In this document: positions 17,261 through 24,974 of the stretch, one piece after another
Layout of the letters: each line of letters begins with the position of its first letter
Position numbering within the stretch: position 1 is the stretch's first letter
NCBI GenBank assembly: GCA_964291545.2
Contig: OZ219859.1
Coordinates: 102,060 to 166,059 of the forward strand
Source of the DNA: G963667675 sp964291545
GTDB taxonomy: Bacteria; Chloroflexota; Dehalococcoidia; Lucifugimonadales; UBA3495
Length of the DNA stretch: 64,000 nucleotides
Reading direction: 5' to 3'
Notes under the pieces: generated by a model
Databases searched by the model: none
The model's input: the letters and a program-made list of their open reading frames with translations, nothing else
Told to the model about the DNA's origin: nothing
Program-made: the position numbers and the translations under genes

Positions 17261-18387
17261 GGCTCCACCTCCCTGACCCGGAAAATAGGGGGCCGGCGTC
17301 CCAGCCGGGCCCGGAGCTGCCGTATGGCGTCGTCCAGCCGGGCCTGGTGACGCACCTCGGGGAACAGGCTTTCCTGCCGCCCCGACTCCCCGGTGATGCC
17401 GGAGAGGGTGAGCGATAAAGTTTCCAGCGGGCCGGGCAAGGCCAGGTTTTCCAACCGGCTTTTCAGGATGAACATTGCCCGGTCTCGGTCGCCCACCGGC
17501 TCGTGAAAGCCGACGCGCTTGCTCCAGGAGGACCCGTTCTCGGCAGACCCTTCCAGGAAGGCCACCTTGGCAAAGCGGCCCCTTATCTGGCCGGCAAAGG
17601 CCCGGGTCAGCAGGCTTTCCAGCGCAATCAAAATGGCGGGCAACGAAGCCGTGGGAGATGCGAAAGCGACCTGGCGGGTGAATATCTCCTCGTGCCTTCG
17701 AGGAGTTAGCGGCTCGTCGTCCCGGCCGTTGGCCAGCCGCCAGAGGCGCGCTCCTTCCCTGCCGAACTCGGCCTGCATGGTGTTGAAGGGCAGCCGGGCG
17801 ATACTCCCCATGGAGTCCAGGCCGAAGTCCAGCAGCCGTTCCTTGATTTTCCAGGAGGTGGGCAAATGGGTTACGGGCAGCGGGGCCAGAAAAGGTGCGG
17901 CCTTTTCCGGAACGCGCACAGCCCGGCTGGGCCTGGCCTGCAGGGCGGCGGCGTAGGCGGGGAACTTGCCCTGGGCCACGCCCGCCCGGGGGTAGTAGGC
18001 TTGGGGGACGGCGTCCACCACCGCTTTCAGCAGGTTGGCCTCGCCGTTGTAGAGCTTCTCCAGTCCCCTAAGGTCCACGTAGGCCAGTCCCAGGCCGGCG
18101 TCCTCGACGATGGGACTCCGTTGTTCCAGGTTGTCCAGGATACCGCCCCATCTCTCCCGGTATAGGGGCGAGTCGGCTTCGATCAGGGCGGCGTGGGGAC
18201 AGAGGGATAGGGCCTTCTCCAGGGACATGCCCGGTTCCACGGCGCGGGCCGCAGGCGACCGGTCGATGACCAGCTTCCGGTGGCCGGACTGTTCGATGAT
18301 CAGGGCCGCCTTGCCCCGTAAATCGGGCTGGCGGAGCAACTCGGTTTTCAGCGGCAGATTAGCTACAAAAACGCACGCGATGGACAT
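17209..18387 (-). CDS. imuB: ImuB, catalytically inactive Y-family polymerase homologue
   Basis: A 392-residue Y-family polymerase relative. The two catalytic acidic sites of active Pol IV are absent: the N-terminus reads IACVFVANLP instead of the usual DMD, and the SIDE motif is replaced by PIVEDAGLGLAYVDL near residue 100. This loss is typical of ImuB, a non-catalytic hub that brings DnaE2 to the clamp. A clamp-binding pentapeptide QESLF is present at 338-342. The ATG at 18387 follows GGAGGG. The gene is first in an operon with the DUF6504-like gene and dnaE2, behind a promoter with a LexA-type box. No imuA' gene is next to it. Confidence 0.9.
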   Translation of the reverse strand: MSIACVFVANLPLKTELLRQPDLRGKAALIIEQSGHRKLVIDRSPAARAVEPGMSLEKALSLCPHAALIEADSPLYRERWGGILDNLEQRSPIVEDAGLGLAYVDLRGLEKLYNGEANLLKAVVDAVPQAYYPRAGVAQGKFPAYAAALQARPSRAVRVPEKAAPFLAPLPVTHLPTSWKIKERLLDFGLDSMGSIARLPFNTMQAEFGREGARLWRLANGRDDEPLTPRRHEEIFTRQVAFASPTASLPAILIALESLLTRAFAGQIRGRFAKVAFLEGSAENGSSWSKRVGFHEPVGDRDRAMFILKSRLENLALPGPLETLSLTLSGITGESGRQESLFPEVRHQARLDDAIRQLRARLGRRPPIFRVREVEPWSRIPERRRTLVAYDP

Positions 18388-18408
18388 GGGCCCTCCAAAG
18401 GGAAGGCC

Positions 18409-18437
18409 ATTATAAGAACGTGCGTTCTACTTAACAA
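18409..18437 (-). promoter_or_regulatory. imuB promoter with LexA (SOS) box in the spacer
   Basis: On the minus strand a -35 TTGTTA (18437-18432), a 17-base spacer and a perfect -10 TATAAT (18414-18409) lie just before imuB. The spacer contains AGAACG-N2-CGTTCT (18428-18415), that is GAAC-N4-GTTC, the core of the LexA box known from actinobacteria and firmicutes. LexA bound here would block RNA polymerase. The promoter and motif are seen directly; use of this motif by the host LexA is inference. Confidence 0.8.
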
Positions 18438-18539
18438 GGGGCTGCTGTCAGTACGGTCCCGGCCACCGGTTTTGGTTCCTGGGAGGGCTTGGTAAGTCCC
18501 GGCGGGCGGCGCGAGGAATGGGGTAGAGGGTGGGCTGGA

Positions 18540-18571
18540 CAAAAAGAGACGCCCCCTTAACAGGGGACGTC
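18540..18571 (-). terminator. Rho-independent terminator after orphan hicB
   Basis: Read on the minus strand, a GC-rich stem (GACGTCCCC paired with GGGGGCGTC around a TGTTAAG loop, one bulge) is followed by TCTTTTT. It sits 40 bases downstream of the hicB-like gene and would insulate it from the imuB operon. A second hairpin without a T-run (CCAGCGA/TCGCTGG, 18575-18593) lies just before it. Confidence 0.75.
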
Positions 18572-18612
18572 GGGCCAGCGATACTCTCGCTGGGGGGTCT
18601 CTATATATTACA

Positions 18613-18954
18613 TCATCTTGCAACTTGCGCCAGGCGTTCGCTGACCAGCCGGTTAAGGCTTATGCCCGCCTCCGCCGCAGCCACGACCAAGGCCCGGTGG
18701 GTCTCAGGAGGTACGCGGAGATTAAGATGGCCGCTGTAACTACGGCTGTGCAATGGCTCCGGGACGGCCTCTCCGCCCTCGGCCAGATCATCCACGGTGA
18801 AGGCAGCCAGGTCTCGGATACCGGCGATGGCCGCCTCGATGGTGTCATCCACGTGGCTCATGGACGGCAGCTCGGCGCATAGGCCGATGTATGCGGAATC
18901 TTCCTCGGACCAGAACACCCGGTAGGTGTAACGGTCGCTTACCTTTGCGCTCAT
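18613..18954 (-). CDS. Orphan HicB-like antitoxin with ribbon-helix-helix
   Basis: A 113-residue HicB-type protein. The N-terminal domain (YTYRVFWSEEDSAYIGLCAEL, then VDDTIEAAIAGIRDL) is followed by a C-terminal ribbon-helix-helix (SGHLNLRVPPETHRALVVAAAEAG). No hicA-like toxin adjoins it. The ATG at 18954 is preferred: there is no Shine-Dalgarno site, but a promoter ends only seven bases before it, so the message is probably leaderless. It has its own terminator. The truncated homologue at 2972-3187 shares its N-terminal domain. It may act as a stand-alone transcription regulator or on an unlinked toxin. Confidence 0.8.
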   Translation of the reverse strand: MSAKVSDRYTYRVFWSEEDSAYIGLCAELPSMSHVDDTIEAAIAGIRDLAAFTVDDLAEGGEAVPEPLHSRSYSGHLNLRVPPETHRALVVAAAEAGISLNRLVSERLAQVAR

Positions 18955-18961
18955 TTCATAT

Positions 18962-18990
18962 ATACTACCATTATTGATAGCACTTGTCAG
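18962..18990 (-). promoter_or_regulatory. Promoter of orphan hicB, apparently leaderless
   Basis: On the minus strand CTGACA (18990-18985), a 17-base spacer and TAGTAT (18967-18962) precede the ATG at 18954 by only seven bases. Transcription would begin at or next to the start codon, which fits the missing ribosome-binding site. Confidence 0.6.
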
Positions 18991-19078
18991 CCCCATAACT
19001 ACTTACACCGAAGCCTTTGTACTTCTCTCAGCCCCGCTTACATTCGACGCGTGAACAAACGGAACGCCACAAGACCCC

Positions 19079-19402
19079 TCACTTCCACTCGTCGTCCGTC
19101 GGCCAGATGCTGGAAGCGCCCGGCCCGGCCTGGTAAGTGACGCCTCCCTCCACCCGGCAGCCCTGGGTGGCATCCCGGTATTCGAGGTAGTGGGGCGACT
19201 GCATGTGAGTGTCGAGGGTCTCCTTGTCCTTGAAGACCTCGTAGACCCATATCCTGTTGGGATTGTTGCCGTCCTGGACAACGTCCAGCCTCAGGCATCC
19301 CGGCTCCTCTTCGACCGAGATGCGGGCGACGTTTACTAGTTCCTTGATGAACTTTTCCTTATGTTCCGGCTTGAGTTCACTGGACGAAATTACGACGTAC
19401 AT
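19079..19402 (-). CDS. Antibiotic biosynthesis monooxygenase (ABM) domain protein
   Basis: A 107-residue ferredoxin-like alpha/beta barrel protein of the ABM superfamily. The pattern is typical: MYVVISSSELKPEHKEKFI, EEEPGCLRLDVVQD, and WVYEVFKDKETLDTHMQSPHYLEY with the conserved His near residue 68. Members oxidise quinone-like or aromatic compounds without metal, or degrade haem. The ATG at 19402 follows AGGAGAAG. It lies between two toxin-antitoxin loci and shares no operon with a recognisable biosynthetic gene, so a housekeeping quinol or detoxification role is a guess. Confidence 0.85.
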   Translation of the reverse strand: MYVVISSSELKPEHKEKFIKELVNVARISVEEEPGCLRLDVVQDGNNPNRIWVYEVFKDKETLDTHMQSPHYLEYRDATQGCRVEGGVTYQAGPGASSIWPTDDEWK

Positions 19403-19456
19403 AGCTTCTCCTGGCCCCTTGGCGATTGATCTATGGTCATGGCGCAGCCCAGCCGG

Positions 19457-19762
19457 TCATACCGGCGCGTAGCGCTGAACGCTGATCTCTCCAGCGCGGG
19501 CGCGCATCCGGGAGGCGTCGTACCAGGCCTGCATTCTTAGCAACATATCCATGCTCACGTCGAAGGCCTTCTCGATCCGCAGCGCCATCTCCGGCGACAG
19601 TGCAGCCTTGCCATTCAGCAGATCCGAAAGGGTGGCGCGGCGGACTCCCAGAATTCCGGCGGTCTTCGTCACGCTCAACCCCAGTTCCTCTATGACCTCA
19701 GTGCGTATGAAGTCACCCGGATGTGAAGGGGTCATATTTACCTTAATGCCGTCGGCAGCCAT
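19457..19762 (-). CDS. higA: HigA family antitoxin
   Basis: A 101-residue XRE-type antitoxin. The family opening is clear (MTPSHPGDFIRTEVIEELGLSVTKTA), followed by the helix-turn-helix GVRRATLSDLLNGKAALSPEMALRIEKAF and the DMLLRMQAWYD segment of HigA proteins. The ATG at 19762 shares one base with the stop of higB upstream (TAATG), showing translational coupling. HigA normally neutralises HigB and represses the operon. Confidence 0.9.
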   Translation of the reverse strand: MAADGIKVNMTPSHPGDFIRTEVIEELGLSVTKTAGILGVRRATLSDLLNGKAALSPEMALRIEKAFDVSMDMLLRMQAWYDASRMRARAGEISVQRYAPV

Positions 19763-20052
19763 TAGTGGTAGTCCTCCAAGTTCAAATGGGCTACGAAGCC
19801 ATCTTGCTCTTCGAACGTGATTCGCCAGTTGCCTGATATCGAAACGCTCCATTCGTTCCTACGGTCGCCGGAGAGGCTGTGAACGCGCCAACCCGGTGTC
19901 GCGTGGGCAATAAAGCTGTCTAGGTTCTCGGCTAGTATCAGCACGGTTAAGACTTTCCGGACCCGGTCGACCAGACCTTGCTCCAAGAACTGAGGGTTAT
20001 CGTCTTCAATCAGCCTACGTAGACCCCGGTGTCGCACGGAGCGAATGATCAT
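19762..20052 (-). CDS. higB: HigB family (RelE-like) toxin
   Basis: A 96-residue HigB toxin, a ribosome-dependent mRNA endonuclease of the RelE superfamily. It begins MIIRSVRHRGLRRLIEDDNP and has the diagnostic C-terminus GNWRITFEEQDGFVAHLNLEDYH. The ATG at 20052 is chosen over an upstream extension because family members begin here. Toxin-first order with a one-base overlap into higA is the usual higBA layout. It diverges from the Eis-like acetyltransferase, with about 170 bases between the starts. Confidence 0.9.
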   Translation of the reverse strand: MIIRSVRHRGLRRLIEDDNPQFLEQGLVDRVRKVLTVLILAENLDSFIAHATPGWRVHSLSGDRRNEWSVSISGNWRITFEEQDGFVAHLNLEDYH

Positions 20053-20220
20053 GCTCCCAGTGTACGCTATGACAGTACGCTTAGCAAACCCCCATACCGG
20101 CGCGATGGCAGCGAGCCGCAATTAACGCAGTCAATCGCCATGCTGGTGCGGGCCATGGCGCGATATTCTATAATCCGGCATAGCTGGCGGCATTGCTTAA
20201 CCCGCGCTAGGAGAGCCTGG

Positions 20221-21414
20221 ATGCTGGAAATGAGGACCGTAGCACCCGAGGAGTTTGCCCAGTGGGTCCGCGCCGAGTCGCGCGCCTACGGCAACCGGCT
20301 GGCCGTCGACCCGGAGACGCTGCGCCCCCACTTCGACCTGGACCGTTCCATAGCCGTGTTCGACGGCGAAAACATCGTCGGCGGCGCCCACTCCCACCGG
20401 CGCGAGATGTCCATACCCGGGGCCGCGGCGGCGGTCGCAGGGGTGGCCAACATCGCGGTGCAGCCTACCCACACCCGGCAGGGCGTGATGACCCGCATGA
20501 TGCGCCACCAAATTAACGACATCCACCAGCGGGGCGAGGCATTCGCCGCCCTCTTTTCCACCGAAAGCGTCATCTACGGCAGGTTCGGGTACGGCGTCGG
20601 GTCGTGGCGAGAGCGGTGGAGCATCGAGCGCCAGTTCACCGGGTATGCCCAGCCCCACGAAAGCCGGGGCCGCATCGTCTTTGTAGACCCGGAAGACATT
20701 ACCAAGGACCTGCCCGAGATCGCCCGGCGGAGTTCCAAGGACCGCCCCGGCGTGTTCCAGAAGCCGCTACACCACTGGGAGTGGGAATCCCGATCGCCGG
20801 AGCACAAGCAGGGCGGCCAGGGGGGGCTGTTCTACGCCGTCTATGAAGAAGACGGCAGGCTGGACGGCTACGTGAAGTACCGCACCGCCAGGCCCAATCT
20901 CATCGTGCAGGAGTTGATGGCAGTCACCCCAGGGGCCGCCAAGACGCTGTGGCGGTACTGCTTCGACCTGGACCTGATGACCAGCGCCGAGGCCCTCGGC
21001 CGCCCCATAGACGACCCTTTGCCCTGGCTGCTGGCCGACCCGCGGCGGCTGGAGAGGTCGGTTAGGGACGGTATCTGGGTGCGCCTGATCGACGTGCCTG
21101 CTGCCCTGGAACTGCGCCGTTACGCGGAGAGCGGCGACCTGGTATTGGAAGTCAGGGACGAGCTATGCCCCTGGAACGATGGGACCTACCAGTTGGAAGG
21201 CTCCCCCGAAGGAGCCTCGTGCCGCCCCTCGACTTCATCCCCCGACCTGGCGCTGTCCGTTGCCGGTCTGGCCTCGGCATACATGGGAGCGGCGAGCTTC
21301 ACCACCCTTGCCCAGGCGGGCCAGGCGGATGAACTAAAGCCGAGAGCGGTGGAGCGCGCCGACGCCATGTTCGCCGTCCGCCGCAAGCCCTGGACGCCGT
21401 ATGGCTTTTCGTAG
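20221..21414 (+). CDS. Eis-like GNAT N-acetyltransferase
   Basis: A 397-residue protein with the Eis (enhanced intracellular survival) architecture: an N-terminal GNAT domain, a second degenerate GNAT region and a C-terminal sterol-carrier-like domain. The acetyl-CoA loop is visible in VAGVANIAVQPTHTRQGVMTRMM near residues 75-100, and SVIYGRFGYGVGSW follows near 120. The C-terminus ends in an aromatic residue close to the carboxylate, as in Eis. The ATG at 20221 follows AGGAGAG. Eis proteins acetylate lysines or aminoglycosides; here the substrate is unknown. Confidence 0.85.
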   Translation: MLEMRTVAPEEFAQWVRAESRAYGNRLAVDPETLRPHFDLDRSIAVFDGENIVGGAHSHRREMSIPGAAAAVAGVANIAVQPTHTRQGVMTRMMRHQINDIHQRGEAFAALFSTESVIYGRFGYGVGSWRERWSIERQFTGYAQPHESRGRIVFVDPEDITKDLPEIARRSSKDRPGVFQKPLHHWEWESRSPEHKQGGQGGLFYAVYEEDGRLDGYVKYRTARPNLIVQELMAVTPGAAKTLWRYCFDLDLMTSAEALGRPIDDPLPWLLADPRRLERSVRDGIWVRLIDVPAALELRRYAESGDLVLEVRDELCPWNDGTYQLEGSPEGASCRPSTSSPDLALSVAGLASAYMGAASFTTLAQAGQADELKPRAVERADAMFAVRRKPWTPYGFS

Positions 21415-21452
21415 GGTGGGAGTCTCGGATACAGACCAGCGCAAACGGGGTT

Positions 21453-21474
21453 ACGGAGCGCCGCAACGCTCCGT
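21453..21474. terminator. Perfect hairpin between convergent genes
   Basis: ACGGAGCG (21453-21460) and CGCTCCGT (21467-21474) form an 8-bp perfect stem with a six-base loop, between the ends of the Eis-like and HEPN genes. There is no long T-run on either side, so it is a candidate bidirectional terminator rather than a certain one. Confidence 0.5.
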
Positions 21475-21480
21475 CCCAAA

Positions 21481-21864
21481 TCACGCCTCGGCTAGGCTCC
21501 GGGCCTGGCGGATAAAGTCTGTCGTTTCCCGGATGAGGTCTTCGGTCTCCTCCGGCTGACAATCGTCGTGGTAGAAACATTCCCCGTGGAGAATCGTTTG
21601 ACGCTCTATGTAGCTGCGGCGAAGGTCGCGTAGGGCCGGGTCGCTGCGGGATGCGATGCGCAACCTCCTCCCGGCTGCAGTAGACGTGGATGGCTGCTCT
21701 CCGGTCCGGGCCAGGACCAACGCCTCGGCGGCGCGCACGGTGGCGCACCATGCTTTCTCTGCCGCGTCGCGGATGTCCCCAGCGGCCATGCGCTCCAATG
21801 CCGAGCGGTGCAGTTGGTCTGCGTCAGCGAAAATGCGGGCAGATTCGGCTTCAATGGTGGTCAT
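21481..21864 (-). CDS. HEPN-domain (PaREP1-like) protein
   Basis: A 127-residue all-helical protein. The helices AESARIFADADQLHRSALERM and GDIRDAAEKAWCATVRAAEALVL match the HEPN/PaREP1 fold, and RQTILHGECFY near residue 95-105 contains an R-x4-H motif as in HEPN ribonucleases. The ATG at 21864 follows AGAGAAG. It has no adjacent nucleotidyltransferase (MNT) gene, unlike HEPN-MNT toxin-antitoxin pairs. It converges with the Eis-like gene and diverges from pxpA. Confidence 0.65.
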   Translation of the reverse strand: MTTIEAESARIFADADQLHRSALERMAAGDIRDAAEKAWCATVRAAEALVLARTGEQPSTSTAAGRRLRIASRSDPALRDLRRSYIERQTILHGECFYHDDCQPEETEDLIRETTDFIRQARSLAEA

Positions 21865-21972
21865 AGGCTTCTCTCTGTCGGCTATTATAGCATCCGGGTC
21901 TTTGGAAGCCTGTGCTCCCGGGAGCAAGTTACTGCCGGAGGGAGGTGGGCAATAGCACCCTTCCGTACCGGG

Positions 21973-21981
21973 TGCTAAAAT
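21973..21981 (+). promoter_or_regulatory. Extended -10 element upstream of pxpABC
   Basis: TGC followed by TAAAAT (TGN-TATAAT type, one mismatch) lies about 55 bases before pxpA. It resembles the TGC-TATAAT elements before two flavoprotein genes at 35 and 38 kb. No -35 is evident. Confidence 0.4.
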
Positions 21982-22034
21982 AAACCCTAGCCTGAGCAAT
22001 CCCCTTCTTGCATCCATCGGAGGACTCCCCAGCA

Positions 22035-22799
22035 ATGCCCGGAAAAATCGACTTCAACTGCGACATGGGAGAGAGCTTCGGGCCCTACAAGATGGGCTGC
22101 GACGAAGAGGTAATCAAGTACATCACCTCGGCCAACGTCGCCTGCGGGTTCCACGCCGGCGACCCCATGTGGATGCGCTGGACCGTCGATTTGGCCGAGC
22201 AACACGGGGTGGGCGTCGGGGCCCAGCCCAGCTTTCCCGACCTGCAGGGGTTCGGCCGCCGCAACATGACCGTATCTCCCAATGAGGCCAAGAACGACCT
22301 GGTATACCAGATCGGCGCTTTGGCGGCCTTTACCAAGAGCAAAAAGCTGCAGCACGTAAAGCCCCACGGCGCCATGTACAACATGGCCGTTAACGGCGGA
22401 GACCTGGCCAAGGCCATCTGCGAGGCCGTCCTGGAGGTGGACCCGCGGATGATACTGGTGGCGCTGGCCAACACCCCTTGGGCCGCCGCGGCCGAGGAAA
22501 TGGGCCTGCGGGTGGCCAGGGAGGCCTTCGCCGACCGGGCCATTAATGCCGACGGCACCCTGGTGCCCCGTTCCCAGCCCGGCGCAGTCATCCACGACAC
22601 CGACGAGGTTGTCGAGCGGAGCATCAGGATGGTCACCGAAGGGAAGGCCGCCGCCATCACCGGAGAGGACGTTTCCATCCAGGCCGACACCCTCTGCCTC
22701 CACGGCGACACCCCGGGCGCGGTGGAGTTGGCCGCCGCCCTGCGCTCCAAGTTGGAGGCTGCCGGCGTCCAGATCGTCCCCTTGAGCCAGCTGGTCTAG
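22035..22799 (+). CDS. pxpA: 5-oxoprolinase subunit PxpA (LamB/YcsF family)
   Basis: A 254-residue protein of the LamB/YcsF family, the subunit of the ATP-dependent prokaryotic 5-oxoprolinase that handles pyroglutamate. Family motifs are abundant: IDFNCDMGESFG at the start, VACGFHAGD near 37, GVGAQPSFPD near 65, HVKPHGAMYNM near 110 and VCLHGDTPGA-like LCLHGDTPGA near 225. The ATG at 22035 is the family start, with GGAGG eleven bases upstream. It is first in a three-gene operon with pxpB and pxpC, the conserved order for this enzyme. Confidence 0.95.
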   Translation: MPGKIDFNCDMGESFGPYKMGCDEEVIKYITSANVACGFHAGDPMWMRWTVDLAEQHGVGVGAQPSFPDLQGFGRRNMTVSPNEAKNDLVYQIGALAAFTKSKKLQHVKPHGAMYNMAVNGGDLAKAICEAVLEVDPRMILVALANTPWAAAAEEMGLRVAREAFADRAINADGTLVPRSQPGAVIHDTDEVVERSIRMVTEGKAAAITGEDVSIQADTLCLHGDTPGAVELAAALRSKLEAAGVQIVPLSQLV

Positions 22800-22838
22800 C
22801 GGCGTCGTCGGTTGTCGCCAACCCCCGGCGCCAGTGAT

Positions 22839-23567
22839 ATGTACCAGAGAGCCAGATTTTCCCCCGCCGGGGACAAGGCCATTGCCGTCGAGCTGGGCAA
22901 CGCCATCTCCGTCTCGGTAAACCGCAAGGTGCAGTCCCTTCTCGCCGCCGTCGAGGGTGAGCAAATCCCCGGCGTCGTGGACCTGGTGCCCAGCTATCGC
23001 TCATTGCTGGTCTACTACGACCCGTTGCTGGTGGGCTTTTCCGACTTGACGCAACGGCTGTCCGAACTGGAGCAAAATCTAGACCAGGCCGCGTCGCACA
23101 CTCCCAAGGTGCTGGAGATTCCAACCGTCTACGGAGGGGAGTTCGGGCCGGACCTGGCCCACGTGGCGGAACACAACGGCCTGACGCCTGGGGAAGTGGT
23201 CCAGGTACACTCCGGCGCCGAATACCTGGTGTACATGATGGGATTCACCCCCGGCTTTCCCTACCTGGGGGGCATGTCCGACAAAATCGCCACACCCCGG
23301 CTGCAGACGCCCCGGCCGCTTATACCCGCGGGCTCTGTGGGCATCGCCGAGCAGCAGACCGGCATCTATCCCACCGAGAGTCCCGGCGGGTGGCAGCTTA
23401 TCGGCCGCACCCCGGTGCAGCTTTTCGACCCGCAGCAGGAGCCCCCGGCGCTGGTCGCCGCCGGTGACCTCATCCGCTTCGTCCCCATCACCGAGACCAC
23501 CTACGACGTAATCCGGATGCAGGTGCGCTCCGGAAGCTATAACCCGGCAACACCGGACGGGCGGTAA
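22839..23567 (+). CDS. pxpB: 5-oxoprolinase subunit PxpB
   Basis: A 242-residue protein of the allophanate hydrolase subunit 1/KipI family. The signature GFTPGFPYLGGM near residue 135, LQTPRPLIPAGSVGIAEQQTG and the GWQLIGRTPVQLFDP end are clear. With PxpC it forms the part of 5-oxoprolinase that, with PxpA, cleaves pyroglutamate to glutamate at the cost of ATP. The ATG at 22839 is preferred over a TTG at 22812 because the conserved domain begins right after it. The next gene follows by seven bases. Confidence 0.94.
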   Translation: MYQRARFSPAGDKAIAVELGNAISVSVNRKVQSLLAAVEGEQIPGVVDLVPSYRSLLVYYDPLLVGFSDLTQRLSELEQNLDQAASHTPKVLEIPTVYGGEFGPDLAHVAEHNGLTPGEVVQVHSGAEYLVYMMGFTPGFPYLGGMSDKIATPRLQTPRPLIPAGSVGIAEQQTGIYPTESPGGWQLIGRTPVQLFDPQQEPPALVAAGDLIRFVPITETTYDVIRMQVRSGSYNPATPDGR

Positions 23568-23574
23568 CGGGTTA

Positions 23575-24543
23575 ATGGACGTCATAGAAGTCCAGGAAGG
23601 CGGCCTGTTCACCACGGTGCAAGACCTGGGGCGCTACGGCTACCAGCGCTACGGGGTGCCGGTGGCCGGCGCGGTGGACCCATTCGCCTTGAGGGTCGCC
23701 AACATCCTGGTGGACAACGAAGACGGAGCAGCCGGCCTCGAAATCACGCTCGCCGGCCCCAAGCTGCAATTCCTGGCCGATGCGGTCATCGCCATAACCG
23801 GCGGCGACCTGGACCCCCGGGTTGACGATGAACCGGCGGCCATGTGGCAGGCCCTCGCCGTCTCCCGGGGAGCCGCGCTTTCCTTCGGCAAGCCTCGGGA
23901 CGGCCTCCGAACCTACCTGGCCGTGGCCGGGGGCATCGACCTTCCCCCGGTGCTGGGAAGCCGGTCTACCTACACCCGTTCCGGCCTGGGCGGACTTGAT
24001 GGCCGTCCTTTGCGAACGGGAGACACGCTGCCCGTCTCAAACGAGGGACCGTCGGCGCAACCCGTAGGCCGGAAGCTGCCCCAGGAACACGTCCCCGCCT
24101 ACGGGAACAGCCACGCGCTGCGGGCGGTTATGGGCCCCCAGGACGACGCCTTTACCACGGAAGGTATCCAGACGTTCCTGTCCGCCGAATACACCGCCAC
24201 CCACCAGTCGGACCGCGTCGGCTACCGGTACCAGGGGCCGCAGATACAGCACAAGGGCGGAGCGGACATAATCTCCGACGGCGTGCCCTTCGGCGCGGTG
24301 CAGGTCACTGGCGACGGGATGCCCATCGTGCTCCTCGCCGACCGGGGCACAACGGGCGGCTACACTAAGATCGCCGCGGTCATCAGCGCCGACCTGGCTG
24401 GGGTGGCCCAGGCCTCGCCGGGAGACACCACCCACTTCCGGGAAGTCACCCTGGAAGAAGCCCACCAAGCCCTGCTGGCGCAAGAGCAGGTAATCCAGCG
24501 ACTCAAAGACACGCCGCCCGTTCCGACGGCCCGCCTCGGGTGA
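23575..24543 (+). CDS. pxpC: 5-oxoprolinase subunit PxpC
   Basis: A 322-residue protein of the allophanate hydrolase subunit 2/KipA (biotin-dependent carboxyltransferase-like) family. It starts MDVIEVQEGGLFTTVQDLGRYGYQRYGVPVAG, the hallmark opening, and contains the AITGGDLDP, YLAVAGGIDLPPVLGSRST and SDRVGYRYQGP segments in order. No biotin-attachment domain is present, as expected for PxpC. Tight spacing to pxpB implies a single transcript. Confidence 0.95.
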   Translation: MDVIEVQEGGLFTTVQDLGRYGYQRYGVPVAGAVDPFALRVANILVDNEDGAAGLEITLAGPKLQFLADAVIAITGGDLDPRVDDEPAAMWQALAVSRGAALSFGKPRDGLRTYLAVAGGIDLPPVLGSRSTYTRSGLGGLDGRPLRTGDTLPVSNEGPSAQPVGRKLPQEHVPAYGNSHALRAVMGPQDDAFTTEGIQTFLSAEYTATHQSDRVGYRYQGPQIQHKGGADIISDGVPFGAVQVTGDGMPIVLLADRGTTGGYTKIAAVISADLAGVAQASPGDTTHFREVTLEEAHQALLAQEQVIQRLKDTPPVPTARLG

Positions 24544-24974
24544 AAGGGCGGATACGGGCCGGGCGATGGTCCGTTTGCTTTTGTGCGCCTACGGCCAAAT
24601 AGTCCTTACATGCCAAGCAAAAGAAACTCAGGGAGGCTATCCTGCTCCTGGAGGAGGAGCAGCCCAATTCCCTGGTCGATTTCATTAAGGCTGGGTGGTA
24701 TTGGCACGGTCACGAAGGAAGGAATGGACACCACGACAGGGAGAATTCGGGCTGGTTGCGGAGGCCTCTACTCCCTTGGGTTCGTCGATCTCGAGTGACT
24801 CCGCCGGGTTCCTGCTGTTCTATGCCGCGGGAGGTTACATCACGTGTTAGCCTGCCGGAATGGCTGATCGAACAGCGGGGCGGCATCTGGCCTCAGGCGT
24901 GGCAAACCTTAAATGCAAGCGGGACGTGTTTTTGTTGTTCCCATCCCAGGACTTATGGTATCCTCAGAACCACA
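24544..24974. other. Intergenic region before PQQ-type lipoprotein
   Basis: 431 bases with no gene I trust. One frame between about 24610 and 24800 reads like protein (LREAILLLEEEQPNSLVDFI and so on) and is continuous with the following gene's frame, but it has no start that fits and no recognisable family. It may be a decayed gene end. Confidence 0.4.

Noticed and set aside
17209..18387. Active DNA polymerase IV (DinB)
   Set aside because: The catalytic acidic residues at the N-terminus and in the SIDE motif are missing, and gene context fits ImuB.
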